A stretch of DNA of 64,000 nucleotides from contig NZ_JAIUGX010000001.1 in assembly GCF_020164785.1 (NCBI RefSeq), forward strand, positions 62,001 through 126,000, given 5' to 3'. The stretch comes from Mesorhizobium sp. ES1-1 (GTDB lineage Bacteria > Pseudomonadota > Alphaproteobacteria > Rhizobiales > Rhizobiaceae). The position numbers and the translations under genes are program-made. Under the pieces are notes generated by a model. The model saw nothing but the letters and a program-made list of their open reading frames with translations. It did no database searches and was not told the DNA's origin. Positions within the stretch are counted from its first letter, which is position 1. Each line of letters starts with the position of its first letter. Below, in pieces: positions 9,075 through 17,694 of this stretch.

Positions 9075-9140
9075 CCTACGGTCCGTATGCCAATTGACAT
9101 ACGCCGCGTATGATTTATCTCTACTCATACGCCCCGTATG
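9075..9140. promoter_or_regulatory. Three palindromic TetR operators in the tetR/MFS divergent promoter
   Basis: Three 15-bp palindromes of the form CATACG-N3-CGTATG lie in the gap. Two are perfect: 9098-9112 (spacer CCG) and 9126-9140 (spacer CCC). One is imperfect: CCTACGGTCCGTATG at 9075-9089. The centres are 23 and 28 bases apart, so they are not strictly on one DNA face. A TTGACA at 9094-9099 reading toward the MFS gene overlaps the middle site, as expected for steric repression. Confidence 0.8.
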
Positions 9141-9174
9141 TAATTGGCAAACTGCGGTCTGTCGAGGAGTTACT

Positions 9175-10398
9175 ATGCAAAACCCCTATGCTGAAATCTT
9201 TCGTCCCCCAGGAGCGAAGGGCTTCGCGCTGGCGGGCTTCGTAGCGCGCCTGCCGATCGCCATGGCGCCGATCGGTATTGTTGCCATGCTTTCGCAGACT
9301 CGCGGTGAATACTGGCTGGCGGGCGCAGTCTCGGCGACATTCGCCTTGGGCAACGCATTCGTTTCGCCGCAAACCTCGAGGCTGGTGGATCGCCTTGGGC
9401 AGACGCGTGTTGCTGTCCCAGCCAACCTCATCACAGTCATCGCCTTCGCGGTGCTGATTGTCGCGACCAACCAGGATTGGCCGGCGTGGACACTGTTCGT
9501 CGCGGCGCTGGGGGCGGCGGTCATGCCCAGCATGCCTGCAATGGTTCGCGCGCGCTGGACCGAGCTCTTCCGCGGGCGTCCGCAAATGAACACTGCATTC
9601 GCCTTCGAGTCGGTCGCGGACGAGCTGGTCTATATTGTCGGCGCGTCGCTTTCGGTAGGGCTTAGCGCCGCGCTGTTTCCGGAAGCCGGCGTCCTGGCAA
9701 GCACGCTGTTTCTTGCCATTGGCTGGACCGCGTTCATCCTGCAGCGTTCGACCGAACCAAAGGTGAGGCCGGTGGGTCGCAGCTCGGCCGGCTCAGCAAT
9801 CAGCCTGCGGCCGGTGCAGATCATAACCTTCGCCATGGCTTTCGTTGGTGCAACCTTCGCGACGACGGAGGTCGGCACGATCGCGCTAACCAAGGCGTTC
9901 GGGCAGCCCGGTGCGGCCAGCCTCGTCATCGGCGTCTATGCACTGGGATCGTTCTTGCTCGGTATTGTGGTTGGCGCTCTCAACCCGAAGGCGCCGCTAC
10001 AGCGACAACTCGCCATTGCGCTCGCCGTCCTGGCGCTCGGCGCTTTGCTGCCGCTTACGGCCGGCTCGGTGCCCTTGCTGGCCTTGACCGTGTTCCTTAG
10101 CGGCGTGGCGATCTCGCCTACCTTCATCACCGCTTTCGGACTGATCGAGCGGCATGTACCGGAAGCGCTGCTGACCGAAGGCATCACCTGGGTGACAACG
10201 GGCATAGGCATCGGCATGGCGCTGGGCGCGTTCGTCGCGGGCGCGGTGGTGGATGCGTTCGGCGCCCAGAGCGGGTTCTGGGTCTCCGTTGCATCGGGCG
10301 CGATGGCACTGGCCACCGTGCTGCTCGGCCAACGCAGCCTGGCTATGCGCGAATGCGACCTGGACGGATGCGAGGCGACTGTCATACCCGCCGAATGA
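9175..10398 (+). CDS. MFS transporter, probable drug/metabolite efflux
   Basis: This 407-residue protein has 12 predicted membrane segments and the MFS motif-A-like SRLVDRLGQTRV between TM2 and TM3. I placed the start at ATG 9175 because GAGGAG lies 5 bases upstream. The open frame extends back to 9007 across the operators and into tetR, which is implausible. Divergence from a TetR repressor with operators between them suggests substrate-induced efflux. The substrate is not evident. Confidence 0.9.
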   Translation: MQNPYAEIFRPPGAKGFALAGFVARLPIAMAPIGIVAMLSQTRGEYWLAGAVSATFALGNAFVSPQTSRLVDRLGQTRVAVPANLITVIAFAVLIVATNQDWPAWTLFVAALGAAVMPSMPAMVRARWTELFRGRPQMNTAFAFESVADELVYIVGASLSVGLSAALFPEAGVLASTLFLAIGWTAFILQRSTEPKVRPVGRSSAGSAISLRPVQIITFAMAFVGATFATTEVGTIALTKAFGQPGAASLVIGVYALGSFLLGIVVGALNPKAPLQRQLAIALAVLALGALLPLTAGSVPLLALTVFLSGVAISPTFITAFGLIERHVPEALLTEGITWVTTGIGIGMALGAFVAGAVVDAFGAQSGFWVSVASGAMALATVLLGQRSLAMRECDLDGCEATVIPAE

Positions 10399-10451
10399 TC
10401 GGCGAAGCGCCCGGTTGTCAACGGCCTGGCGCCATCCTCTGTCGACCGATC

Positions 10452-11552
10452 TCAGAGAATCTCGGTCCTGGCGATGTGGATGCCAAAGCCTTCGAGGCCG
10501 ACATAATGGCGTTCGCGTGAGGCGATCAGATTGATCGAGGAGATACCGAGATCCTTGAGGATCTGCGCACCGAGCCCGATCTCGCGCCATTCGTTCTCGC
10601 GGCGGCGCGCCTCTTCGTGATCCTCGCGGTCGCCGCTCGACGGCCGCTTGCGCTCCTGGTGGGCCACGCCGACCGAGCCCTCGCGCAGATAGACGATGAC
10701 GCCGCGCTTGCGCTCGCCCAGCAACTTCATGATGTTGTCCAGCCTGTGGCTGGTGCCGAATACATCCGCGATCACATCCTCGGGATGCAAGCGGACGGGC
10801 ACGTCCTCGCCGTCGCGAATGTCGCCGAAGACAAGCGCCACATGGTGCGTGGAGTCCCAGGGCAGCGTATAGGTGTAGATCTGCGCCCTTCCGCCAGGCG
10901 TTTCGATTTCCGAACAAGCCACGCGTTCGACCAGCGTCTCCTTGCGTTGCCGGTAGGCAATGAGGTCGGCAACCGAAATCTGCTTGAGGCCGTGTTCCTC
11001 GGCGAAGGCCGAGACTTGGGGGCCGCGCTTGACCGTGCCATCGTCATTGACCAATTCGGAAATGACGCCGACGGGCGGCAGGCCCGCAAGCTTGCACAGG
11101 TCGACGGCGGCCTCGGTATGGCCCGAGCGCATCAATACGCCACCTTCGCGCGAGATCAGCGGAAAGATGTGGCCGGGGCGGACGAAATCCGACCCGCCGA
11201 CATTGCCGTTGGCGAGGTTGCGCACGGTCAGCGTGCGGTCCTCCGCAGAAATGCCGGTCGTGGTGCCGTGCTTGAAGTCGACGCTGACGGTGAAGGCTGT
11301 GGTGTGGGCGGAGTCATTGTCGGCCACCATTGGCGACAAATTGAGGCGCTTGGCCTCCTCGCGTGGCATCGGCGTGCAGACGATGCCGGAAGTATGCCGG
11401 ACGATGAACGCCATCTTTTCGGGCGTGCAATGCACCGCGGCAACGATCAGGTCGCCCTCGTTCTCGCGCCCGTCATCATCCATGACCACGACGATTTCGC
11501 CGCGTTCGAAGGCGCGCAGGGCTTCGACGATCTTCTTCTGGTCGTAAGGCAT
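10452..11552 (-). CDS. ribB: 3,4-dihydroxy-2-butanone-4-phosphate synthase with degenerate GTP cyclohydrolase II domain
   Basis: Residues 1-205 form the DHBP synthase domain, with DDDGRENEGDL, TSGIVC and the catalytic GHTEAAVDL. It converts ribulose 5-phosphate to the four-carbon riboflavin precursor. Residues ~210-366 resemble GTP cyclohydrolase II, but the zinc-binding Cys motif is replaced: PEDVIADVFGTSHRLDN has no cysteine where C-x2-GDVF-x3-CDC is expected. The second activity is therefore probably absent, as in other alphaproteobacterial RibBA-like proteins. A genuine ribA should be elsewhere. The gene follows aroC on the same strand. Confidence 0.93.
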   Translation of the reverse strand: MPYDQKKIVEALRAFERGEIVVVMDDDGRENEGDLIVAAVHCTPEKMAFIVRHTSGIVCTPMPREEAKRLNLSPMVADNDSAHTTAFTVSVDFKHGTTTGISAEDRTLTVRNLANGNVGGSDFVRPGHIFPLISREGGVLMRSGHTEAAVDLCKLAGLPPVGVISELVNDDGTVKRGPQVSAFAEEHGLKQISVADLIAYRQRKETLVERVACSEIETPGGRAQIYTYTLPWDSTHHVALVFGDIRDGEDVPVRLHPEDVIADVFGTSHRLDNIMKLLGERKRGVIVYLREGSVGVAHQERKRPSSGDREDHEEARRRENEWREIGLGAQILKDLGISSINLIASRERHYVGLEGFGIHIARTEIL

Positions 11553-11657
11553 TGGCTCGCTCTGCTCGCAGGGAATTTGGGAATAGGGCAGTAGGGGACT
11601 GGAGAAAAGGAATAATTTGGCTGTTTCAGTGGGCTGCGTAGCATACCGCCTGCTAAA
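11553..11657. repeat. Low-complexity G/A-rich spacer between ribB and aroC
   Basis: The spacer contains repeated GGGAAT and AGGGGA-like units between about 11570 and 11620, and a mirrored TATTCCC at 11659-11665. It reads like a decayed simple repeat. I see no riboswitch or terminator in it, and no FMN element in front of ribB. Confidence 0.35.
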
Positions 11658-12758
11658 CTATTCCCTCCCCGTCTGTCCCCGATGGCGCAGATAATGATCG
11701 GCGATAGCGCAGGCCACCATCGCCTCGCCGATCGGCACGGCGCGGATGCCGACGCATGGGTCGTGGCGGCCCTTGGTCATGACCTCGACGTCATTGCCGT
11801 CCTTGTCGATCGACTTTCGCGGCGTCAGGATCGACGAGGTCGGCTTGACGGCGAAGCGGGCGATGATCGCTTGGCCCGTCGAGATGCCGCCGAGGATGCC
11901 GCCGGCCTTATTGGACAGGAACACCGGCGTGCCGTCATTGCCCATGCGCATCTCGTCGGCATTCTGCTCGCCGGTGATGCGGGCGGCCTCGAAACCGTTG
12001 CCGATCTCGACGCCCTTGACGGCGTTGATCGACATCAGTCCCGACGCGATGTCCTGGTCGAGCTTGGCGTAGATGGGTGCGCCGAGGCCTGGCGGAACGC
12101 CGTCGGCGACGATCTCGATAATCGCGCCGACCGAGGAGCCGGATTTGCGGATGCCGTCGAGATACTCTGTGAAGATGGGCACAGATGCGGGATCCGGGGT
12201 GAAGAACGGATTTTCCGCATCACCGACGAAATTCCAGTTCCAGTTGGCGCGGTCGATAGACATCTCGCCCATCGAGACCAGCGCGCCGCGCACCACCATG
12301 CCCGGCACAACCTTGCGGGCCAAGGCGCCGGCCGCCACCCGCGCCGCCGTCTCGCGTGCCGAGGAGCGGCCGCCACCGCGATGGTCGCGGATGCCGTATT
12401 TGACGTCATAGGTGTAGTCGGCGTGACCCGGCCTGTACTGGCGGGCGATCTCGCCATAGTCCTTGGACCTCTGGTCGACATTCTCGATCAGCATCGAGAC
12501 CGGCGTGCCGGTGGTGATCATCGTCTCGCCGTCGTCGTCGAGGACGAAGCCCGACAGAATCTTCACTTCGTCGGGCTCGCGGCGCTGCGTGACGAAACGC
12601 GACTGCCCCGGCCGCCGCTTGTCAAGTTCGGCCTGGATTTCCGTCCGGGTGAAGCGGATGCCGGGCGGACAGCCATCGACCACGCAACCGAGCGCAGCGC
12701 CATGGCTCTCGCCCCAGGTGGTGACGCGGAAAAGATGGCCGAACGTGTTGTGAGACAT
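11658..12758 (-). CDS. aroC: Chorismate synthase
   Basis: This enzyme converts EPSP to chorismate with reduced FMN, the last step of the shikimate pathway. The 366-residue protein begins [20 protein letters not shown] (signature 1). It contains [14 protein letters not shown] and [21 protein letters not shown], plus the late RPTSSI-type motif [13 protein letters not shown] 12758 gives the standard N-terminus. The seven extra residues possible upstream are not conserved. It lies upstream of ribB on the same strand. Confidence 0.97.
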   Translation of the reverse strand: MSHNTFGHLFRVTTWGESHGAALGCVVDGCPPGIRFTRTEIQAELDKRRPGQSRFVTQRREPDEVKILSGFVLDDDGETMITTGTPVSMLIENVDQRSKDYGEIARQYRPGHADYTYDVKYGIRDHRGGGRSSARETAARVAAGALARKVVPGMVVRGALVSMGEMSIDRANWNWNFVGDAENPFFTPDPASVPIFTEYLDGIRKSGSSVGAIIEIVADGVPPGLGAPIYAKLDQDIASGLMSINAVKGVEIGNGFEAARITGEQNADEMRMGNDGTPVFLSNKAGGILGGISTGQAIIARFAVKPTSSILTPRKSIDKDGNDVEVMTKGRHDPCVGIRAVPIGEAMVACAIADHYLRHRGQTGRE

Positions 12759-12851
12759 GGAAAGCGCCCTGCCCGGCAATCCGAGCCGGGTGAGCCTGCC
12801 TTCTATTGGCGTTTTTCGCAGGGGTCAAACTGTGATCCGGCGGATTTAGTT

Positions 12852-12881
12852 TTGACACATTCGGTTGGTTTCTGCTCTCTT
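12852..12881 (+). promoter_or_regulatory. Possible sigma70 promoter for the DUF1344 gene
   Basis: A consensus -35 TTGACA (12852-12857) lies 79 bases before the DUF1344 start in the aroC/DUF1344 divergent gap. The -10 region at a 17-18 base spacing (CTCTCT/TCTCTT) is poor, so the call rests mainly on the -35. Confidence 0.3.
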
Positions 12882-12935
12882 CCATTTGCGTTGAAGAGCC
12901 GCCGCCACCGTGCCGGCGCAATGACCAAGAGGACG

Positions 12936-13199
12936 ATGATGCGTACCCTGATTGGCGCTGTTGCCGCTACATTGCTGCTCTCGAGCGCCGCTTTCGCCGG
13001 TCAGACCGAGGGGCTGATCAAGAAGATCGACAAGGACGCGCTGACGCTGACCCTGGACGACGGCAAGTCCTACAAGCTGAATGCCGAGACCGATCTCGAT
13101 GCGCTGAAGCCCGGCATGGATATCGTCATCGCCTACGACGTCACCAATGGCGAAAACGTCATCACCGATATGGAACTTCCGGACAGTTCGGCGGACTAG
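12936..13199 (+). CDS. DUF1344 family small secreted protein
   Basis: The product is about 87 residues: a Sec signal peptide (MMRTLIGAVAATLLLSSAAFA) followed by a compact beta-rich domain. The core GLIKKIDKDALTLTLDDGKSYKL ... GMDIVIAYDV is typical of DUF1344, a periplasmic family common in Rhizobiales with no known function. AAGAGG at 12927-12932 supports ATG 12936 or 12939. ATG 12921 lacks a ribosome site. Confidence 0.85.
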   Translation: MMRTLIGAVAATLLLSSAAFAGQTEGLIKKIDKDALTLTLDDGKSYKLNAETDLDALKPGMDIVIAYDVTNGENVITDMELPDSSAD

Positions 13200-13227
13200 A
13201 CAAGGTCAGCTCGACAACCCGAACAGC

Positions 13228-13815
13228 TCACAGCCATTCCAGGCTGTTCCCTTCAAGCTTAAGCAGGCGGTCCTGAGGTATGTCCAGGTTCGACGCCTCT
13301 TCCTCGGCCATATCAAGCACGAAGCGAAACAACGTCCGTATGACGCCGCCATGCGTGACGCATACGGTGTTCCGGCTCAAACCGTCGAACCAAGGCTTCA
13401 CCCGATCGAGTAGCATGCGGTAGCTCTCGGCGCCGTCGCCAGGGGGCTGAAAGTTCCACTTGTCGAGAGTGCGTGCCCTGCTTGCGCCCGGGTATTTCGC
13501 CTCGAGCTCGGCAAAGGTGAAACCCTGCCAATCGCCGAAATTGACTTCGACAAGTCTAGGATCGGTCGCGTAGGCGTCCGGATCAAGCTGCATCGCGGCC
13601 CGGATGCGCTGCATCGTCTCGCGCGTACGCTTCATCGGGCTGGCGACGAAGTCGAAATCGCGTGCATTGCCGATGTATTCGGACAGCCGACGGCCGTTGC
13701 GTGTCGCCTGTTCGCGTCCAAGTGCATTGAGATCGGTATCGGCCTGCCCCTGCAGCCGGAATTCCGCGTTCCACGCTGTCTGGCCGTGGCGCGCGATATA
13801 AACCAGCGGGTACAT
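13228..13815 (-). CDS. Histidine phosphatase family protein (phosphoglycerate mutase-like)
   Basis: This 195-residue enzyme starts MYPLVYIARHGQTAWN, with the RHG phosphohistidine motif. A second conserved Arg lies in MKRTRETM, and the late His is in VCVTHGGVIRTLF. Such proteins act as phosphatases on small phosphoesters (CobC/GpmB-like). There is no evidence for glycolytic mutase activity. It lies 43 bases after fabI on the same strand. Confidence 0.9.
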   Translation of the reverse strand: MYPLVYIARHGQTAWNAEFRLQGQADTDLNALGREQATRNGRRLSEYIGNARDFDFVASPMKRTRETMQRIRAAMQLDPDAYATDPRLVEVNFGDWQGFTFAELEAKYPGASRARTLDKWNFQPPGDGAESYRMLLDRVKPWFDGLSRNTVCVTHGGVIRTLFRFVLDMAEEEASNLDIPQDRLLKLEGNSLEWL

Positions 13816-13858
13816 CAGGTCTTCCGGTCTGGGGCGGGGCGGATGAAGGGCGCGGGTG

Positions 13859-14677
13859 TCAGTCCTTGACCGTCGAAATATCCGGCGCGTCGACGGCCTT
13901 CATGCCGACGACATGGTAACCTGAATCGACGTGATGCACTTCGCCGGTGACGCCGCGCGACAGGTCAGAGAGGAAATAGACGCCGGAATCGCCGACCTCT
14001 TCCTGCGTGACCGTCTGCTTCAGAGGCGAATTGTATTCGTTCCACTTCAGGATGTAGCGGAAATCGCCGATGCCTGATGCCGCCAGCGTCTTGATTGGGC
14101 CGGCGGAAATGGCGTTGACGCGTATCTTCTTGGCGCCGAGATCGACGGCGAGATAACGCACGCTCGCCTCAAGCGCGGCCTTGGCGACGCCCATGACGTT
14201 ATAGTGCGGCATCACCTTTTCAGCACCATAATAGGTGAGCGTCAGCAACGAGCCGCCATTTGTCATCAGCGCCTCGGCGCGCTTGGCGATGGTCGTGAAG
14301 GAATAGACCGAAATGTCCATGGTGCGCAGGAAGTTGTCGCGCGTCGTCTCGACGTAGCGGCCGGTCAGCTCGTCCTTGTCGGAAAAAGCGATGGCATGGA
14401 CGAGGAAATCGAGCTTGCCCCAATGCTGGGCAACATTGGCGAAAACCTCATCGAGGCTCGCCGGATCGGTGACGTCGCAATGGCCGGCGACAAAAGCGCC
14501 CAGTTCCGCCGCCAGCGGCTCCACTCGCTTCTTGAACGCCTCGCCCTGATAGGTCAGCGCGATCTCTGCGCCATGATCGACGCAGGATTTGGCGATGCCA
14601 TAGGCGATCGATCTGTTATTGGCGACGCCCAGAATAAGGCCGCGCTTGCCGGCCATAAGGCCCTGTCCACCCGCCAT
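13859..14677 (-). CDS. fabI: Enoyl-[acyl-carrier-protein] reductase (NADH), FabI
   Basis: FabI reduces trans-2-enoyl-ACP in fatty acid elongation. The 272-residue SDR protein has the NAD-binding GVANNRSIAYG and the FabI-type active site Tyr-x6-Lys as YNVMGVAK. The substrate loop is GPIKTLAASGI. ATG 14677, with GGAGAG 8 bases upstream, gives the usual rhizobial N-terminus MAGGQGLMAGKRG. A second in-frame ATG at 14656 also has a ribosome site. Rhizobia often carry a second fabI, so this may be one of two. Confidence 0.95.
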   Translation of the reverse strand: MAGGQGLMAGKRGLILGVANNRSIAYGIAKSCVDHGAEIALTYQGEAFKKRVEPLAAELGAFVAGHCDVTDPASLDEVFANVAQHWGKLDFLVHAIAFSDKDELTGRYVETTRDNFLRTMDISVYSFTTIAKRAEALMTNGGSLLTLTYYGAEKVMPHYNVMGVAKAALEASVRYLAVDLGAKKIRVNAISAGPIKTLAASGIGDFRYILKWNEYNSPLKQTVTQEEVGDSGVYFLSDLSRGVTGEVHHVDSGYHVVGMKAVDAPDISTVKD

Positions 14678-14780
14678 GTAAGCGCTCTCCGCAAGGTTCT
14701 GCTTTGTGGAGTGCGTATCGCACAGGCACAGAGGCCCTTCAAGCACTCAACCGGACAGTTCGGGGGACAACAGCCGCCAA

Positions 14781-15701
14781 TCAGCCTTTTTGGCCGCGCA
14801 ACAGCGATTCGAGAGCAGCATCGCCGCCTTCCGGCAGCATGATCCGCACATGGGCGTAGAGATCGCCGTGGCCGCCGGCTTTTTCCGGCAGACCTCTGCC
14901 CTTCAGCCGCAGCACCTTGTCGGAACTCGACCAGGCGGGAATGTTGACAGCCAGCTTGCCAGTCGGCGTCTCGACCGGCACCTTGGCGCCGAGCACGGCA
15001 TCCGCCAGCGTCACCGGGAGATCGGCGTGCAAGTCGCGACCCTCGATGCGGTAGCGCGGATGCCGGCGAATATGGATCTTGACCAGCGCGTCGCCGGGTT
15101 GGCCCGGCCCTTGCTCGCCCTGGCCCTTGAGCCGGATGGTCTGGCCGTCCTCGACATAGGCCGGCAGCTTCACCGCCACCTTGCGGCCATCGGGGAACAT
15201 CGCGGTCACCTTTTCGGCCGTTGCGGCTTCCTCGATGGTTACGTCGAGCGTGACGTTCAGATCAGCGGCGGCAGGCTGGCGCCTGGCACCCCCTGCACCC
15301 CCGCGGCCGCCCGCAAAAGCATCGCCGAAGATCTGGCTGAAGATGTCGCTGTTGCCGTCGAAAGGATCGCCGCCAGGGCGGCCGGAGCGGAATTCGAACC
15401 GCGAACCGCCTGCGCCTTGCTGGCGAAAGCCGCCGAACGGATCGCCGCCGGCAGCGCCTTCAAAACCCTGGAATCTCGGCTTGCCCTCGGCGTCGATCTC
15501 GCCGCGATCGAAGGCGGCACGGTTCTTCTCGTCGCCGACGATCTCATAGGCCTGATTTGCCGCGGCAAAACGATCCTTCGCCTTGGGGTCATTCGGATTC
15601 TGATCCGGATGATGCTTCTTGGCGAGTTTCCGATAGGCCGATTTTATGTCCTTGGCCGATGCGTTCTTGGCAACGCCCAGCACCTCATAGGGGTCGCGCA
15701 T
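14781..15701 (-). CDS. DnaJ C-terminal domain protein (CbpA-like J-domain co-chaperone)
   Basis: The J domain at residues 1-65 contains [11 protein letters not shown] with the essential HPD. A Gly/Phe-rich linker ([15 protein letters not shown], residues ~90-150) and two beta-barrel substrate domains follow. There is no CxxCxGxG zinc region, so this is a class B protein like CbpA and not canonical DnaJ. It should stimulate DnaK ATPase. ATG 15701 gives [10 protein letters not shown], the standard start. It is upstream of fabI on the same strand. Confidence 0.92.
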   Translation of the reverse strand: MRDPYEVLGVAKNASAKDIKSAYRKLAKKHHPDQNPNDPKAKDRFAAANQAYEIVGDEKNRAAFDRGEIDAEGKPRFQGFEGAAGGDPFGGFRQQGAGGSRFEFRSGRPGGDPFDGNSDIFSQIFGDAFAGGRGGAGGARRQPAAADLNVTLDVTIEEAATAEKVTAMFPDGRKVAVKLPAYVEDGQTIRLKGQGEQGPGQPGDALVKIHIRRHPRYRIEGRDLHADLPVTLADAVLGAKVPVETPTGKLAVNIPAWSSSDKVLRLKGRGLPEKAGGHGDLYAHVRIMLPEGGDAALESLLRGQKG

Positions 15702-15798
15702 GCTACTGCCCTGGAAATGAGTTGAGTCCACGTCGCCCTCTATATGCGCTCGCATAGGAAGAAATTCCAGTGCAGACCATCATATCGGCAGCGGAAAA

Positions 15799-16260
15799 TC
15801 AGAGCGCCTTGAAGTCCTGCATGCGCCAGCCGCCGGCAGCCGCCAGGCATAGCTCACCCTGGAACATGGCGACGCCATCAAAGCTCTCACGCGAGGCCTT
15901 GAACCGGCGGCAAGTCTGGCCGTTGTCCTTCAATTCCGCAAGGTTGGTGATTGAACCGCGCGACCCTGTGCCGGCATTCGCCCAGGGCACCGATTGGCCG
16001 CCCAGTTGCTCGATGTCGGCGGAGGAGACCGCATTGCCGATCGTCGTCTGGTCGGAATCGCGATCCGTATCGGCAGGCCCCGTCGACGCCGGCGTACTGC
16101 TGGTCAGGATAGAGCGGTCGACCTCTGCCTTCTCCAGACTGAAGCCGCCCGCGCCGCAGGCTGCAACCGGCAAGGCGAGCACCACGACCGCGGCTTTCGC
16201 GCTGGCCGAAACGATTGCACGCCATTGCCTGCTGTCAAAGGCTTGCGCGATACGCGACAA
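15799..16260 (-). CDS. RT0821/Lpp0805-like surface lipoprotein
   Basis: This 153-residue protein has an N-terminal hydrophobic stretch ending in a lipobox (LPVAAC), so it is probably a lipoprotein. After a Ser/Thr/Asp-rich linker comes a compact domain, [17 protein letters not shown] ... GQTCRRF ... GELC ... GGWRMQDF, with two cysteines that could form a disulfide. This matches the RT0821/Lpp0805 surface antigen family as I remember it. The molecular function is unknown. It is divergent from pdxH, with 39 bases between them. Confidence 0.75.
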   Translation of the reverse strand: MSRIAQAFDSRQWRAIVSASAKAAVVVLALPVAACGAGGFSLEKAEVDRSILTSSTPASTGPADTDRDSDQTTIGNAVSSADIEQLGGQSVPWANAGTGSRGSITNLAELKDNGQTCRRFKASRESFDGVAMFQGELCLAAAGGWRMQDFKAL

Positions 16261-16299
16261 TCGGCAACCTCCTCTGCTTTGCGACGATTTGAGAAAACT

Positions 16300-16917
16300 A
16301 TGAGTGACACAGAGTTAACAAGCGGTGACTTTACCGAGGCTGCCGAGCCGTTTCGCCTCTTTGCCACCTGGCTGGAGGACGCCACGAAGAGCGAGATCAA
16401 CGACCCAAACGGCGTCGCGCTGGCGACCGTCGACGCCGACGGCATGCCGGATGTGCGGATGGTGCTGCTCAAGGGGTTCGATGAAACCGGATTTGTCTTC
16501 TACACCAATTTCGAGAGCGCCAAGGGCCAGGAAATATTGGGCAGCATGAAGGCGGCTATGTGTTTCCACTGGAAATCATTGCGCCGGCAGGTGCGCATTC
16601 GCGGACCGGTGGAGATCGTCAGCGATGCGGAAGCCGACGCTTATTACCAGACGCGGCCGCGTGGCAGCCGTATCGGCGCATGGGCCTCGAAGCAGTCGCG
16701 TCCCCTCGAAAGCCGCTTTGCACTGGAGAAGGCAGTTGCCGAATATACGGCGCGGCACGCCATCGGCGAGATTCCTCGGCCGAAGCATTGGTCGGGTTTC
16801 CGCATCGTGCCGCGCACGATCGAATTCTGGCACGATAGGCCATTTCGGCTGCATGACCGGGTGGTCTTCAGCCGTGATGCTGCGGACAGCTGGACCAAGA
16901 GGCGGCTTTATCCCTGA
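16300..16917 (+). CDS. pdxH: Pyridoxamine/pyridoxine 5'-phosphate oxidase
   Basis: PdxH oxidises PNP and PMP to pyridoxal 5'-phosphate with FMN. The 205-residue protein has the FMN-contacting [44 protein letters not shown] and the C-terminal RLHDR with WTKRRLYP, all typical. ATG 16300 begins [14 protein letters not shown], the expected length. It converges on the enoyl-CoA hydratase, with 5 bases between the stops. Confidence 0.97.
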   Translation: MSDTELTSGDFTEAAEPFRLFATWLEDATKSEINDPNGVALATVDADGMPDVRMVLLKGFDETGFVFYTNFESAKGQEILGSMKAAMCFHWKSLRRQVRIRGPVEIVSDAEADAYYQTRPRGSRIGAWASKQSRPLESRFALEKAVAEYTARHAIGEIPRPKHWSGFRIVPRTIEFWHDRPFRLHDRVVFSRDAADSWTKRRLYP

Positions 16918-16922
16918 AGGGC

Positions 16923-17675
16923 TCAGCCTTTCTTCCTGGTCATGAATGCCGTCAGCGCAGCGCGCGCCTCGTCGGATTGCAACCGCTCTCGGAAGTGCGC
17001 GCTCTCCTCGGCGATACGGGCGACAAGGTCGTCGCGCGAACCGCGCATGAGATCGCGCGCTATCTTCAGCGCCTGTGGGGGCTTGGCGGCGATCTGGCCG
17101 GCCGCCGCCAGCACCGAGGCCTCCAGCGAACCCTCCTCGACCACTTCGTGGATCAAGCCTGCGACTTTCGCCCGTTCGGCCGAAAGGCCTTCGCCTAAAC
17201 CCAGCAGCGCAAACGCGCCTTGCTGTCCCAAGATGCGCGGCGCCAGCAGGCTGGAGCCAGCCTCCGGCACAAGGCCGAGATCGACGAAAGGCGTCCTGAA
17301 AACGGTGCGGGGCGTGGCGAAGGTCAGGTCGCAATGCAAATTGAGGGTCGTGCCGATGCCCACCGCAATACCATCGACGCCGGAGACCATGGGCTTTTCG
17401 ACCTTGGCCAGGGCCATGAGAAAATCCCAGACCTCGTTGCCACCCTCGCCGCCGGTGGCCACGACCATGAAATCGGCAAGGTCGTTGCCGGATGAGAAGG
17501 CGCCAGGTGCGCCGAGGAAGACATGCACCCGCACGGAAGGGTCGGCATCGCCCTCGCCGAGGGCGGCCGACATGCTCTCATACATGGCCCGCGTCAGCGC
17601 ATTCTTCTTGTCGGGGCGGTTCATGCGGATGATCTGGATGGCGCCCTGGCGCTCTATGAGGATGTGCTCCGTCAC
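16923..17675 (-). CDS. Enoyl-CoA hydratase/isomerase (crotonase family)
   Basis: This 250-residue crotonase has the oxyanion-hole segments SSGNDL and DGIAVGIGTTLNL and a Glu in VPEAGSS at the second catalytic position. The first catalytic Glu of classical hydratases is not obvious, so isomerase or another crotonase activity is possible. It begins 19 bases after the acyl-CoA dehydrogenase stop on the same strand. The pair likely act in sequence in fatty or aromatic acyl-CoA breakdown. Confidence 0.92.
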   Translation of the reverse strand: MTEHILIERQGAIQIIRMNRPDKKNALTRAMYESMSAALGEGDADPSVRVHVFLGAPGAFSSGNDLADFMVVATGGEGGNEVWDFLMALAKVEKPMVSGVDGIAVGIGTTLNLHCDLTFATPRTVFRTPFVDLGLVPEAGSSLLAPRILGQQGAFALLGLGEGLSAERAKVAGLIHEVVEEGSLEASVLAAAGQIAAKPPQALKIARDLMRGSRDDLVARIAEESAHFRERLQSDEARAALTAFMTRKKG

Positions 17676-17694
17676 GGTTCTTTCCTTGTGAGTT

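Noticed and set aside
9057..9128. N-terminal extension of TetR to 9128
   Set aside because: It would start inside the third operator palindrome, and its residues are not part of the TetR fold.
10452..11051. Functional RibA (GTP cyclohydrolase II) activity
   Set aside because: The zinc-binding cysteines are missing from the second domain.
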